Source: JALCRY01 sp050946575 (lineage in GTDB: Bacteria; Bacillota; Clostridia; Peptostreptococcales; Anaerovoracaceae). Taken from it: 64,000 nt of DNA. Below are positions 18,462-25,369 of this stretch, piece after piece. Made by a program: the position numbers and the translations under genes. The notes beneath the pieces are model-generated. The model was not told the DNA's origin, ran no database searches, and saw only the letters and a program-made list of their open reading frames with translations. Position 1 is the stretch's first letter; every line of letters begins with the position of its first letter. The stretch is from positions 186,001 through 250,000 of the forward strand of contig JBMNVB010000001.1 of assembly GCA_050946575.1 (NCBI GenBank). The letters are read 5' to 3'.

Positions 18462-19382
18462 ATGACACTGCTCCAGATGAGCTACATTATCGAGATCTAT
18501 CAGCGCGGTTCCATGAACAAGGCCGCCCAGGCGATGTTCATATCACAGTCGACGATCTCGTCGGCGGTGAAAGTCGTGGAGGAAGAACTCGGGATAGAGA
18601 TATTCTACCGCACGAATAAGGGAATAGCCGCAACGGAAGAGGGAAAGGATCTCATCGCACTCATTAAACCGATAGTGGAACAGTCGCGGAGAGTCGAACG
18701 CCACTATCTCGACAAGAATTCGGCAGACACCGTGAAACTCTCGGTCTCATCGCAGCGCTATCCTTTCTGTGCACAGGCGTTTGTGGAATTCATGAATGCC
18801 CATGAGGAGAGCAGACAGAATCTGCAGTATAAAGAATGCGAACTCGATAAAGCCATAAGAGACGTGTCGGGACGACGCAGCGAGATCGGCATAGTGTTCA
18901 TCTCCCCGGCCACGGGGAAATACATGATGAAGCTGTTCGCCACATATGATCTGGCGTTCAGACCGATCAGAGACATCAAGCCGAAGATCTACGTCAGAAA
19001 AGGGCATCCCCTCGCGGAGCGGAAGAGCGTGTCTCTTGAAGAACTCAGAAACTACCCGATAGTCGCATATGAAAAGAGCGACCTCAGCGCATTCAACTTC
19101 TCGGAGGAAGTCGCGCTGACAGATAAATACAGTTTCGACAAGATAATCACGATCAATGACCGTGCTTCGTTCTATGAGATCGCTACCAAGTGCGACGCTG
19201 TCACTACCGGGACCGGCATCATCCCTCCCGGGTACGGATGTGACGATATCGTGACGATCCCCATTGAAGAGGAACAGGAAGTAATGAAAATCGGATATAT
19301 CAAACTGGGAGAAATGCCGCTCACAAAATACGCAGAGGAATTTATAGGCTATCTTTCAGAAATTCTTTCACACTATGAGTAG
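18462..19382 (+). CDS. LysR-family transcriptional regulator
   Basis: 306 aa, standard length, with GGGAGG before the ATG, 15 bp after the sigma gene. The winged HTH at residues 1-60 has SMNKAAQAMFISQSTISSAV and EEELGIEIFYRTNKG. The rest is a periplasmic-binding-like effector domain. The gene is followed by a strong terminator and then, 290 bp on, methionine gamma-lyase. It may control that gene, since it lies next to it and inverted repeats occur in the spacer, but this is inference. Confidence 0.92.
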   Translation: MTLLQMSYIIEIYQRGSMNKAAQAMFISQSTISSAVKVVEEELGIEIFYRTNKGIAATEEGKDLIALIKPIVEQSRRVERHYLDKNSADTVKLSVSSQRYPFCAQAFVEFMNAHEESRQNLQYKECELDKAIRDVSGRRSEIGIVFISPATGKYMMKLFATYDLAFRPIRDIKPKIYVRKGHPLAERKSVSLEELRNYPIVAYEKSDLSAFNFSEEVALTDKYSFDKIITINDRASFYEIATKCDAVTTGTGIIPPGYGCDDIVTIPIEEEQEVMKIGYIKLGEMPLTKYAEEFIGYLSEILSHYE

Positions 19383-19407
19383 AAAATTTACAGAAAATTT
19401 TCAATTC

Positions 19408-19433
19408 CCCGCGCATTGATGCGCGGGTTTTTT
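19408..19433 (+). terminator. Terminator after lysR with GCATTGAT in the hairpin
   Basis: CCCGCGCA (19408-19415) pairs with TGCGCGGG (19420-19427) around a TTGA loop, followed by TTTTTT. The repeated octamer GCATTGAT (19413-19420) forms the top of the stem and the loop. Confidence 0.92.
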
Positions 19434-19669
19434 CATCGTTATTTATGATTTCGAACATTATAATAGTGCCTGCAGGCATTGATTTTCAGTGGTCTGACAA
19501 CAATTGACCGGAATTGTGCCTAAAAATGCAGCGATTTGCTATAGCCGGCCTCGATACCAAAGTTCAATTTTTAGAATTGTCAGATTTTTAGATAATATGC
19601 TATGCTGAATTTACAGGATAATGCTTTCCACACACAAAGCAGATATTTTTTTTTCAGGAGGTGCATATT
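19434..19669 (+). promoter_or_regulatory. Upstream region of methionine gamma-lyase
   Basis: Two CAATT-N(5-6)-AATTG inverted repeats (19501-19516 and 19565-19579) could be regulator sites of the spaced-dyad form. A candidate promoter is TTGTCA (19577-19582), 18 bp, TATGCT (19601-19606). A GCATTGAT motif sits at 19476-19483. The ribosome site AGGAGGTG is at 19656-19663. Confidence 0.45.
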
Positions 19670-20857
19670 TTGGCTAATAAAGGTTTTGGTACACGTGCTA
19701 TTCATGAGGGAAACGTAAAGGATACACAGTTCGGCGCATTGACCATGCCGATCTATCAGACATCGACATTCATATTCGATGACTGTGCTCAGGGCGCTGC
19801 CCGTTTCGCCGGCGAAGAAGACGGATTTATTTATACACGTCTCGGAAATCCGACGACGATGATGCTGCAGCAGAAGGTCGCTGCTCTCGAAGGCGGAGAA
19901 GCATGCGTCGCGACATCGTCCGGCATGGGCGCTATCTCGGCGGCTATCTGGTCGGTAGCGGGAGCCGGAAAGAAGATCATCGCTGACAAGGTACTGTACG
20001 GCTGCACGTTCGCGCTGCTGAACGACGGCGTTACAGGGTACGGCGTGGAGACGGAGTTCATCGATCTTATGGATCTGGACGCTCTGAAGGCCGCTCTGAC
20101 GGATAATACATGTGCTGTTTATCTCGAAACGATGGCGAATCCGACGATGAAGGTCGCGGATATCGAGAAGATCGCGGAGATCGCTCATGGATTCAACAAG
20201 GACATTAAGGTCATAGTTGACAATACTTTCGCTTCGCCTTACTGCTGCAGACCGCTCGAACTCGGCGCGGACGTTGTCGTTCACTCGGCTACGAAGTATC
20301 TCAACGGTCACGGAGACGTTATCGCGGGATTCGTGGTTTCCGACGCTGAATTCATCACGAAGGTCGCGATGAAGGGCATTAAGGACATGACGGGAACTGT
20401 CATAGGGCCGTTTGAATCATTCCTGATCCTCAGAGGACTGAAGACTCTGGAGATCCGTATGGACAGACATTGTGAGAATCAGAAGAAGATCGCTGAATTC
20501 CTGAAGAGCTGCCCTGAGGTCAAGAAGGTTTACTATCCGGGATTCGAAGACTTCCCGAATCACGATGTTGCTGTAAAGGAAATGCCGAACGGATTCGGCG
20601 GAATGGTGACATTCGAACTCGAATCGAGAGAAGCGGGCGAGAAGTTCTGCAATTCGCTTGAGCTCTGCACACTTGCTGTATCTCTCGGCGACGCTGAGAC
20701 GCTGATCGAGCATCCGGCTTCGATGACACACTCGACATACACTGCTGAAGAACTCGCGGCTTCGGGCATCGATCCGGGAATGATCAGATTCTCGTGCGGA
20801 CTCGAAAATGCCGATGACATTATCGAGGATATCAAGCAGGCTTTGGCAAAACTTTAA
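19670..20857 (+). CDS. megL: Methionine gamma-lyase
   Basis: 395 aa, starting with TTG at 19670, 7 bp after AGGAGGTG; a GTG at 19661 lies inside that site. It is a gamma-family PLP enzyme: Lys209 in VVHSATKYLNGHGD binds PLP, and VIVDNTFASPY provides the Asp. The stretch DKVLYGCTFALLNDG contains Tyr110 and Cys112; this Cys is characteristic of true methionine gamma-lyases rather than cystathionine enzymes. Products would be methanethiol, 2-oxobutyrate and ammonia, useful in anaerobic amino-acid fermentation. It stands alone between a LysR gene and a hairpin. Confidence 0.9.
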   Translation: MANKGFGTRAIHEGNVKDTQFGALTMPIYQTSTFIFDDCAQGAARFAGEEDGFIYTRLGNPTTMMLQQKVAALEGGEACVATSSGMGAISAAIWSVAGAGKKIIADKVLYGCTFALLNDGVTGYGVETEFIDLMDLDALKAALTDNTCAVYLETMANPTMKVADIEKIAEIAHGFNKDIKVIVDNTFASPYCCRPLELGADVVVHSATKYLNGHGDVIAGFVVSDAEFITKVAMKGIKDMTGTVIGPFESFLILRGLKTLEIRMDRHCENQKKIAEFLKSCPEVKKVYYPGFEDFPNHDVAVKEMPNGFGGMVTFELESREAGEKFCNSLELCTLAVSLGDAETLIEHPASMTHSTYTAEELAASGIDPGMIRFSCGLENADDIIEDIKQALAKL

Positions 20858-20908
20858 TTATTTGACCGGAGGATGAGGTATCAGGTCGGTTTTAATAATA
20901 TGTTGTGG

Positions 20909-20946
20909 CGGAAACGGTCCCTGGGTCGGGGCCGTTTCCGTTATTC
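20909..20946 (+). terminator. Hairpin after methionine gamma-lyase
   Basis: CGGAAACGG (20909-20917) pairs with CCGTTTCCG (20932-20940), followed only by TTATTCC. The weak T run makes it an imperfect terminator. Confidence 0.55.
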
Positions 20947-20962
20947 CCATATAGCATAATTA

Positions 20963-20971
20963 TGGTATAAT
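20963..20971 (+). promoter_or_regulatory. Extended -10 promoter touching the plsC start
   Basis: TGG-TATAAT (20963-20971) is an extended -10 element. The ATG at 20978 lies 7 bp downstream, where transcription would begin, so the mRNA may be leaderless. No convincing -35 is seen. Confidence 0.6.
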
Positions 20972-20977
20972 ACGTTC

Positions 20978-21769
20978 ATGATTATTATCAGAAACATCCC
21001 GACGATCATTAGACTTGCCGGGTCGCTGCCCCCGCTGAAGGAACTTAAGAAGGAGATCGACGGCGCCAGGGCGGCCGGTGATGACGAAACTGAGCGCATC
21101 GCCATCAGAAAAGCGGAAGACATCTGGGGAGATGAGCTCATAGAGAGGCTGCAGATAGACCTGCATGTGGAGGGGCGTGAGAATATCCCGGATGAGGGTC
21201 CTGTAGTTTTTGTGAGCAATCATCAGGGGTACAGCGACGTCCCCTGCTGTTTCGCTGCAATACACGGGATCCAGTTCGGATTCGTCGCGAAGCGCTCGCT
21301 CGGAAGAGTGCCGTTTTTCGGGAAATGGATATACAGGGTGAGGAGCACGTTCATCGACAGAAAGGATAAGAGATCATCCGTGCGCGCCATACTTGACGGC
21401 ATTGATAATATAAAGCACGGATTTTCGATGGTGATTTTTCCGGAGGGCACGAGAGCGCGCTGCTCGACGATGCGCGAGTTCAAGCCAGGCGCCGTGAAAC
21501 TGGCCATAAAGCCTGAAGTGCCTGTCGTGCCGGTGTCGATCAACGGGACGTATAATGTTTACGAGAGATACGGCGTGGTGAAGCCTGCGAGAGTGGACGT
21601 CATGATACACGAACCGATAGAGACGAAGGGCATGACGCGCCGCGACGAAGAGGCGCTCACAGAGAAGCTGTATGAGATAATAAAAGCCGGGGTCGATAAA
21701 CAGGCCGCCGGAAATCCGGAGAGTATTTTCGAACCTGACATAAAGGGGTTCGATCCCAAGAGTTGTTAA
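20978..21769 (+). CDS. 1-acyl-sn-glycerol-3-phosphate acyltransferase (PlsC family)
   Basis: 263 aa. The catalytic HX4D motif is NHQGYSDVPC near residues 77-86 and the phosphate-binding FPEGTRAR motif is near 155. The family transfers a second acyl chain to make phosphatidic acid at the membrane. The first 60 residues are hydrophilic after a short hydrophobic start. No ribosome site precedes the ATG, matching the leaderless promoter arrangement. It begins a rightward run of envelope genes ending at the terminator near 22940. Confidence 0.88.
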   Translation: MIIIRNIPTIIRLAGSLPPLKELKKEIDGARAAGDDETERIAIRKAEDIWGDELIERLQIDLHVEGRENIPDEGPVVFVSNHQGYSDVPCCFAAIHGIQFGFVAKRSLGRVPFFGKWIYRVRSTFIDRKDKRSSVRAILDGIDNIKHGFSMVIFPEGTRARCSTMREFKPGAVKLAIKPEVPVVPVSINGTYNVYERYGVVKPARVDVMIHEPIETKGMTRRDEEALTEKLYEIIKAGVDKQAAGNPESIFEPDIKGFDPKSC

Positions 21770-21793
21770 GAGTTGTCAGAGAGGGAGGAAAAA

Positions 21794-22105
21794 TTGGAAC
21801 TTACTACGCTTAACTATTTCCCGGGAAGGGAAGTCGAGAACATCGGCATCGTAAAGGGAAACACGGTGACCACCAAGAACGTTGGAAAGGATATCGGCGC
21901 GGGACTGAAGTCGTTAGTCGGCGGAGAACTCGTGAGTTATACGAAGATGCTGAATGAAGCGAGAGAGGTCGCGACGCAGAGGATGGTCGAAGAGGCGGAA
22001 TCGCTCGGAGCGGATGCGGTCCTGCTCGTGCGTTACTCTTCCGCTGCGATCATGCAGGGAGCGGCCGAGATAATAGCTTACGGCACGGCCGTAAAATTCA
22101 AATAA
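21794..22105 (+). CDS. YbjQ/UPF0145 family protein
   Basis: 103 aa from the TTG at 21794 with GGGAGGAA upstream; an earlier TTG would place that site inside the gene. Family features are the start LTTLNYFPGREV, GIVKGNTV, and the end ADAVLLVRYSSAAIMQGAAEIIAYGTAVKF. Members form pentamers and have been described as possible metal binders, but the function is unknown. It starts 25 bp after the acyltransferase. Confidence 0.9.
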   Translation: MELTTLNYFPGREVENIGIVKGNTVTTKNVGKDIGAGLKSLVGGELVSYTKMLNEAREVATQRMVEEAESLGADAVLLVRYSSAAIMQGAAEIIAYGTAVKFK

Positions 22106-22118
22106 CGGAGAACGGTAA

Positions 22119-22913
22119 ATGGGCGAGAAATATACTAAGATCACGGTCGATTATGTGGAGAAAAAGGCCAGGAATACGGAGATCATCTGGCTGATAATTT
22201 CCCTTGCCGCATTCGCCGGCATGACGTATCTCGTCGTGACGGGGAAGACGCAGAGACTGGATGAAAACTGGCTTATAGCACTGGACAATTCGAGAGCGGG
22301 CTGGATGACGACTCTGATGGAGCTGTTCACATACATAGGCACCTGGCAGGCGATTGTGGTCGTATGTCTGCTGCTGCTAATGTACAGGAGCACGATGCTG
22401 AGTTACGGGATACCGGTAAGTATAGCGGGCATTATAGAGCTCATCGTGAATCATGCGGTCAAAGTCAGTGTCGCGAGGCCGCGTCCGGATGAAGCGTATA
22501 TGGTGCTGCATGAAGGAGGCTATTCATATCCGAGCGGACACGCGTGCGCCGCGTTCGCAGTATATTTTCTCCTAGCATTGCTTGTGATAAAGTATATACC
22601 GAAATACAAGGGATCCCCGAGGAAGTCGATAAGCGCTCTGCTCATCACGGTCGCGATAATGATCGGGTTATCGCGCGCATATCTCGGAGTGCATTATATG
22701 TGCGACGTCATAGGAGGACAGCTGCTCGGGCTTGCCATAGCCATGGTCGTAATGCTGTTCTGGGGATGGGTCGCGAGAAAGAAGAATATCGAGATCGCGC
22801 GCCGGGTATCACCTGCCGATAATGTTGAATTCAACAGGGTCAAGTCCGAACGGCTCAATGATGATATAGGGGGCAAGATCGAGAAGAAGAACAGACATAA
22901 AAAACGGAACTGA
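22119..22913 (+). CDS. PAP2-family membrane phosphatase
   Basis: 264 aa with about six membrane segments. The three phosphatase motifs are present: KVSVARPRP near residues 112-120, YPSGHACAAF near 140, and SRAYLGVHYMCDVIGG near 187-202. Such enzymes dephosphorylate undecaprenyl diphosphate, phosphatidylglycerophosphate or phosphatidic acid; with PlsC nearby a lipid substrate is likely. The C-terminal tail is cytoplasmic and basic. A terminator follows. Confidence 0.92.
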   Translation: MGEKYTKITVDYVEKKARNTEIIWLIISLAAFAGMTYLVVTGKTQRLDENWLIALDNSRAGWMTTLMELFTYIGTWQAIVVVCLLLLMYRSTMLSYGIPVSIAGIIELIVNHAVKVSVARPRPDEAYMVLHEGGYSYPSGHACAAFAVYFLLALLVIKYIPKYKGSPRKSISALLITVAIMIGLSRAYLGVHYMCDVIGGQLLGLAIAMVVMLFWGWVARKKNIEIARRVSPADNVEFNRVKSERLNDDIGGKIEKKNRHKKRN

Positions 22914-22937
22914 AAAGTTTACAGTTATTTTATATGT

Positions 22938-22975
22938 AATAACACGGGATTTTATAATCCCGCGTTATTTTTTTT
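22938..22975 (+). terminator. Terminator after PAP2 gene
   Basis: AATAAC-A-CGGGAT pairs with ATCCCG-C-GTTATT around a TTTATA loop and is followed by a run of T. Confidence 0.9.
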
Positions 22976-23012
22976 GCAAATGAAGGCTGAAGACTGAAGG
23001 GTGCAGTAAAAG

Positions 23013-23963
23013 ATGGAAAAGAAAATATCTCTTGTCGTCCCCTGCTTCAATGAGGAGGAGGCGCTTCCGTATTTTATCAAAGAGTGTCTGTCGGTCATGA
23101 AGAAGATCGGATGCGATTATGATATTATCTTCGTCGACGACGGATCTTCTGACGAAACACTGACACTGATGAAGGAGTTCGCGTCCTTCCATTCGCACGT
23201 CGAGTATATTTCCTTTTCGAGGAATTTCGGCAAGGAGGCGGCGATGTATGCGGGGATGTGCAATGCGGACGGAGATTATGTCGCGGTCATGGACGCGGAC
23301 ATGCAGGATCCGCCGGCACTGCTTCCGGAGATGCTGGAGATACTGGAAACGGGAGAATACGACTGCGTGGCGACAAGGCGGGAGGACCGCAGAGGCGAGC
23401 CCCGTGTCAGGAGCTGGTTCGCGAGGAGGTTCTACCGTCTCATGGACAGGATCTCGGACAGCAATATGACGGACGGCGCGAGGGATTTCAGGCTGATGAC
23501 GCGGCGCATGACGGACGCCGTGATCGCGATGAGGGAATCCGACCGGTTCTCAAAGGGAATATTCGGATGGGTCGGATTCAGGACGTACTGGCTGCCGTAT
23601 GAGAATACCGAACGCGTGGCCGGCGAGACGAAATGGAGTTTCATGAAGCTCACGCGCTACGCACTGGACGGCATCGTTGACTTTTCACGAAAGCCTCTGG
23701 ATGCGGTGCCGGCGGCCGGAGGGATAATAACGCTATTTGGGCTTTTCGCATTGATAAAGCTGCTCGTAAAGCAGCTCGCGAAGGGAGTCGCGACGGATCC
23801 GGCGTGGTATGTGCTCACCGCTGTCGTGATCGCGTGCGGTGTGCAGATCCTGTTTCTCGGCGTGCTCGCGCAGTATATAGCATCAATGCACAGAGAGCTG
23901 AAGAACAGACCTCACTATATTATTTCTGAAACGAGCATCAGGGATGCCGGAAGGATAGGATAA
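23013..23963 (+). CDS. Family 2 glycosyltransferase, CsbB/GtrB type
   Basis: 316 aa. The GT-A domain starts SLVVPCFNEEEALPYF, with IIFVDDGSSDETL near residue 40, VAVMDADMQDPP (DxD) near 90 and FGWVGFRTYWLPYENTERVAGETKW near 182-206. Two hydrophobic C-terminal segments (about 238-257 and 264-292) anchor it. Such enzymes load a sugar on undecaprenyl phosphate. With the GtrA-like and YfhO-like genes downstream it matches the known CsbB-GtcA-YfhO set. It runs directly into the nucleotidyltransferase. Confidence 0.9.
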   Translation: MEKKISLVVPCFNEEEALPYFIKECLSVMKKIGCDYDIIFVDDGSSDETLTLMKEFASFHSHVEYISFSRNFGKEAAMYAGMCNADGDYVAVMDADMQDPPALLPEMLEILETGEYDCVATRREDRRGEPRVRSWFARRFYRLMDRISDSNMTDGARDFRLMTRRMTDAVIAMRESDRFSKGIFGWVGFRTYWLPYENTERVAGETKWSFMKLTRYALDGIVDFSRKPLDAVPAAGGIITLFGLFALIKLLVKQLAKGVATDPAWYVLTAVVIACGVQILFLGVLAQYIASMHRELKNRPHYIISETSIRDAGRIG

Positions 23964-24923
23964 ATGGAAAGGAAAACGAGTCTGATAATCATGGCGGCGG
24001 GGCTCGGAACCCGCTACGGAAACGGTATCAAGCAGCTGGACAGAGTCGGTCCTGCCGGCGAGATCATCATGGATTACTCCGTGCACGACGCGGTGGACGC
24101 GGGGTTTGACAGGATCGTGATCGTGATCAGGAAAGATATCGAAAGGGAATTCCGTGAAGTGATAGGCGACAGGATAGGAAAACTGTGCGCTTCGAAGGGC
24201 GCGGAAGTCTCATATGTATTCCAGGATATCAATGATCTGCCGGGCGGGGTCAAAGTGCCGGAAGGCAGGACGAAGCCGTGGGGAACGGGAGCCGCGGTCC
24301 TCGCGTGCAGGGACATTATCCGCGAGCCGTTCGCAGTCATCAATGCAGACGACTATTACGGGAAGACGGCGTTCCGCAGGATCCGGAGATTCCTGGCCGG
24401 AAGCCGCCCCTGCGGGCGCAGGTTCTGCATGGCAGGTTATTCTCTCAGCAGGACGCTCAGCGAGAACGGCTCCGTGAACCGCGGGATATGCAGGATCGGA
24501 AAGGACGGATATCTCAGGTCCATATCCGAGACATCGGACATCGTGAAAACGGCGGACGGCGCCGCGATAGAAACGCGGCTCGAAAACGGACACAGAGAAT
24601 ATTTCAACCTAGATCCGAACACGCCCGTTTCGATGAATATGTGGGGATTCACGCCGGATTTCCTCCCGATGCTCGAATGGGGATTCAGTGAATTTCTCCG
24701 GAAATACGGCGGCACGACGGATGAGGAATTCCTCATACCGGTTTTCGTGAACGGGCTTCTGAAAGAAGGAAAGATCTCTGTCAGGGTGCTCCCGACAGAG
24801 GACAGCTGGTTCGGTGTTACGTACAGCAGGGACAGGGCGGAAGCGAACCGCTCGATAATGCGGCTAATAGAAATGGGCGAATACAGCCGCGATCTTTTCG
24901 CAGACTGGCAGCAGGCGCCGTGA
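23964..24923 (+). CDS. Sugar-phosphate-type nucleotidyltransferase
   Basis: 319 aa, starting immediately after the stop of the glycosyltransferase. The N-terminal signature is IIMAAGLGTRYGNGIKQLD. VINADDYYGKTAF near residue 126 supplies the metal-binding Asp. The C-terminus has SWFGVTYSRDR. The fold is that of NTP transferases that make NDP-sugars, but the substrate cannot be read from sequence. A clear paralogue lies at 40304-41221. Its place within a glycosylation cluster suggests it makes the donor for the upstream enzyme. Confidence 0.85.
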   Translation: MERKTSLIIMAAGLGTRYGNGIKQLDRVGPAGEIIMDYSVHDAVDAGFDRIVIVIRKDIEREFREVIGDRIGKLCASKGAEVSYVFQDINDLPGGVKVPEGRTKPWGTGAAVLACRDIIREPFAVINADDYYGKTAFRRIRRFLAGSRPCGRRFCMAGYSLSRTLSENGSVNRGICRIGKDGYLRSISETSDIVKTADGAAIETRLENGHREYFNLDPNTPVSMNMWGFTPDFLPMLEWGFSEFLRKYGGTTDEEFLIPVFVNGLLKEGKISVRVLPTEDSWFGVTYSRDRAEANRSIMRLIEMGEYSRDLFADWQQAP

Positions 24924-24937
24924 AGGAGGCGTGACGG

Positions 24938-25369
24938 ATGATACGGAAAATTTTCAGACTGATGAATACAGAGACCTTCCGATATCTGGTCATCGGAGGG
25001 TGCACCACGCTCCTGAGTTTCGTGACGTATGTCACGTTCTGCAGGGGACTTGGCTGGGACGTAACGACGGCGAATGTCACGTCGATCATTATTTCCATAT
25101 TATTCGCATATACGGCCAACAAGATCATCGTATTCCGCTCTGTGTGCGCCAGCACATCCGGTGTGGTGTTCGAATTCGGGAAATTCATCTCGGGAAGACT
25201 GTTCACCATGCTGCTCGAAGTCGGAGGAGTGTTCCTGTTCTACAACATCTTCCGATGGGACGAGGTGCTAGCGAAGGTCCTGACACAGGTCGCGGTGATC
25301 GTAATGAATTACATCATCAGCAAATTCTTCGTATTCACTGATGTGCGGAAGGACGCGGGCAATGCTTAG
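24938..25369 (+). CDS. GtrA-family membrane protein (GtcA-like flippase)
   Basis: 143 aa with four hydrophobic segments. Family features: FRYLVIGGCTTLLSFVTYV at residues 14-32 and FAYTANKIIVFRS near 62-74, plus YIISKFFVFT at the end. GtrA/GtcA proteins are proposed to flip undecaprenyl-phosphate sugars. It lies between the donor enzymes and the YfhO-like transferase, and its stop overlaps that gene by 8 bp. Confidence 0.9.
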   Translation: MIRKIFRLMNTETFRYLVIGGCTTLLSFVTYVTFCRGLGWDVTTANVTSIIISILFAYTANKIIVFRSVCASTSGVVFEFGKFISGRLFTMLLEVGGVFLFYNIFRWDEVLAKVLTQVAVIVMNYIISKFFVFTDVRKDAGNA

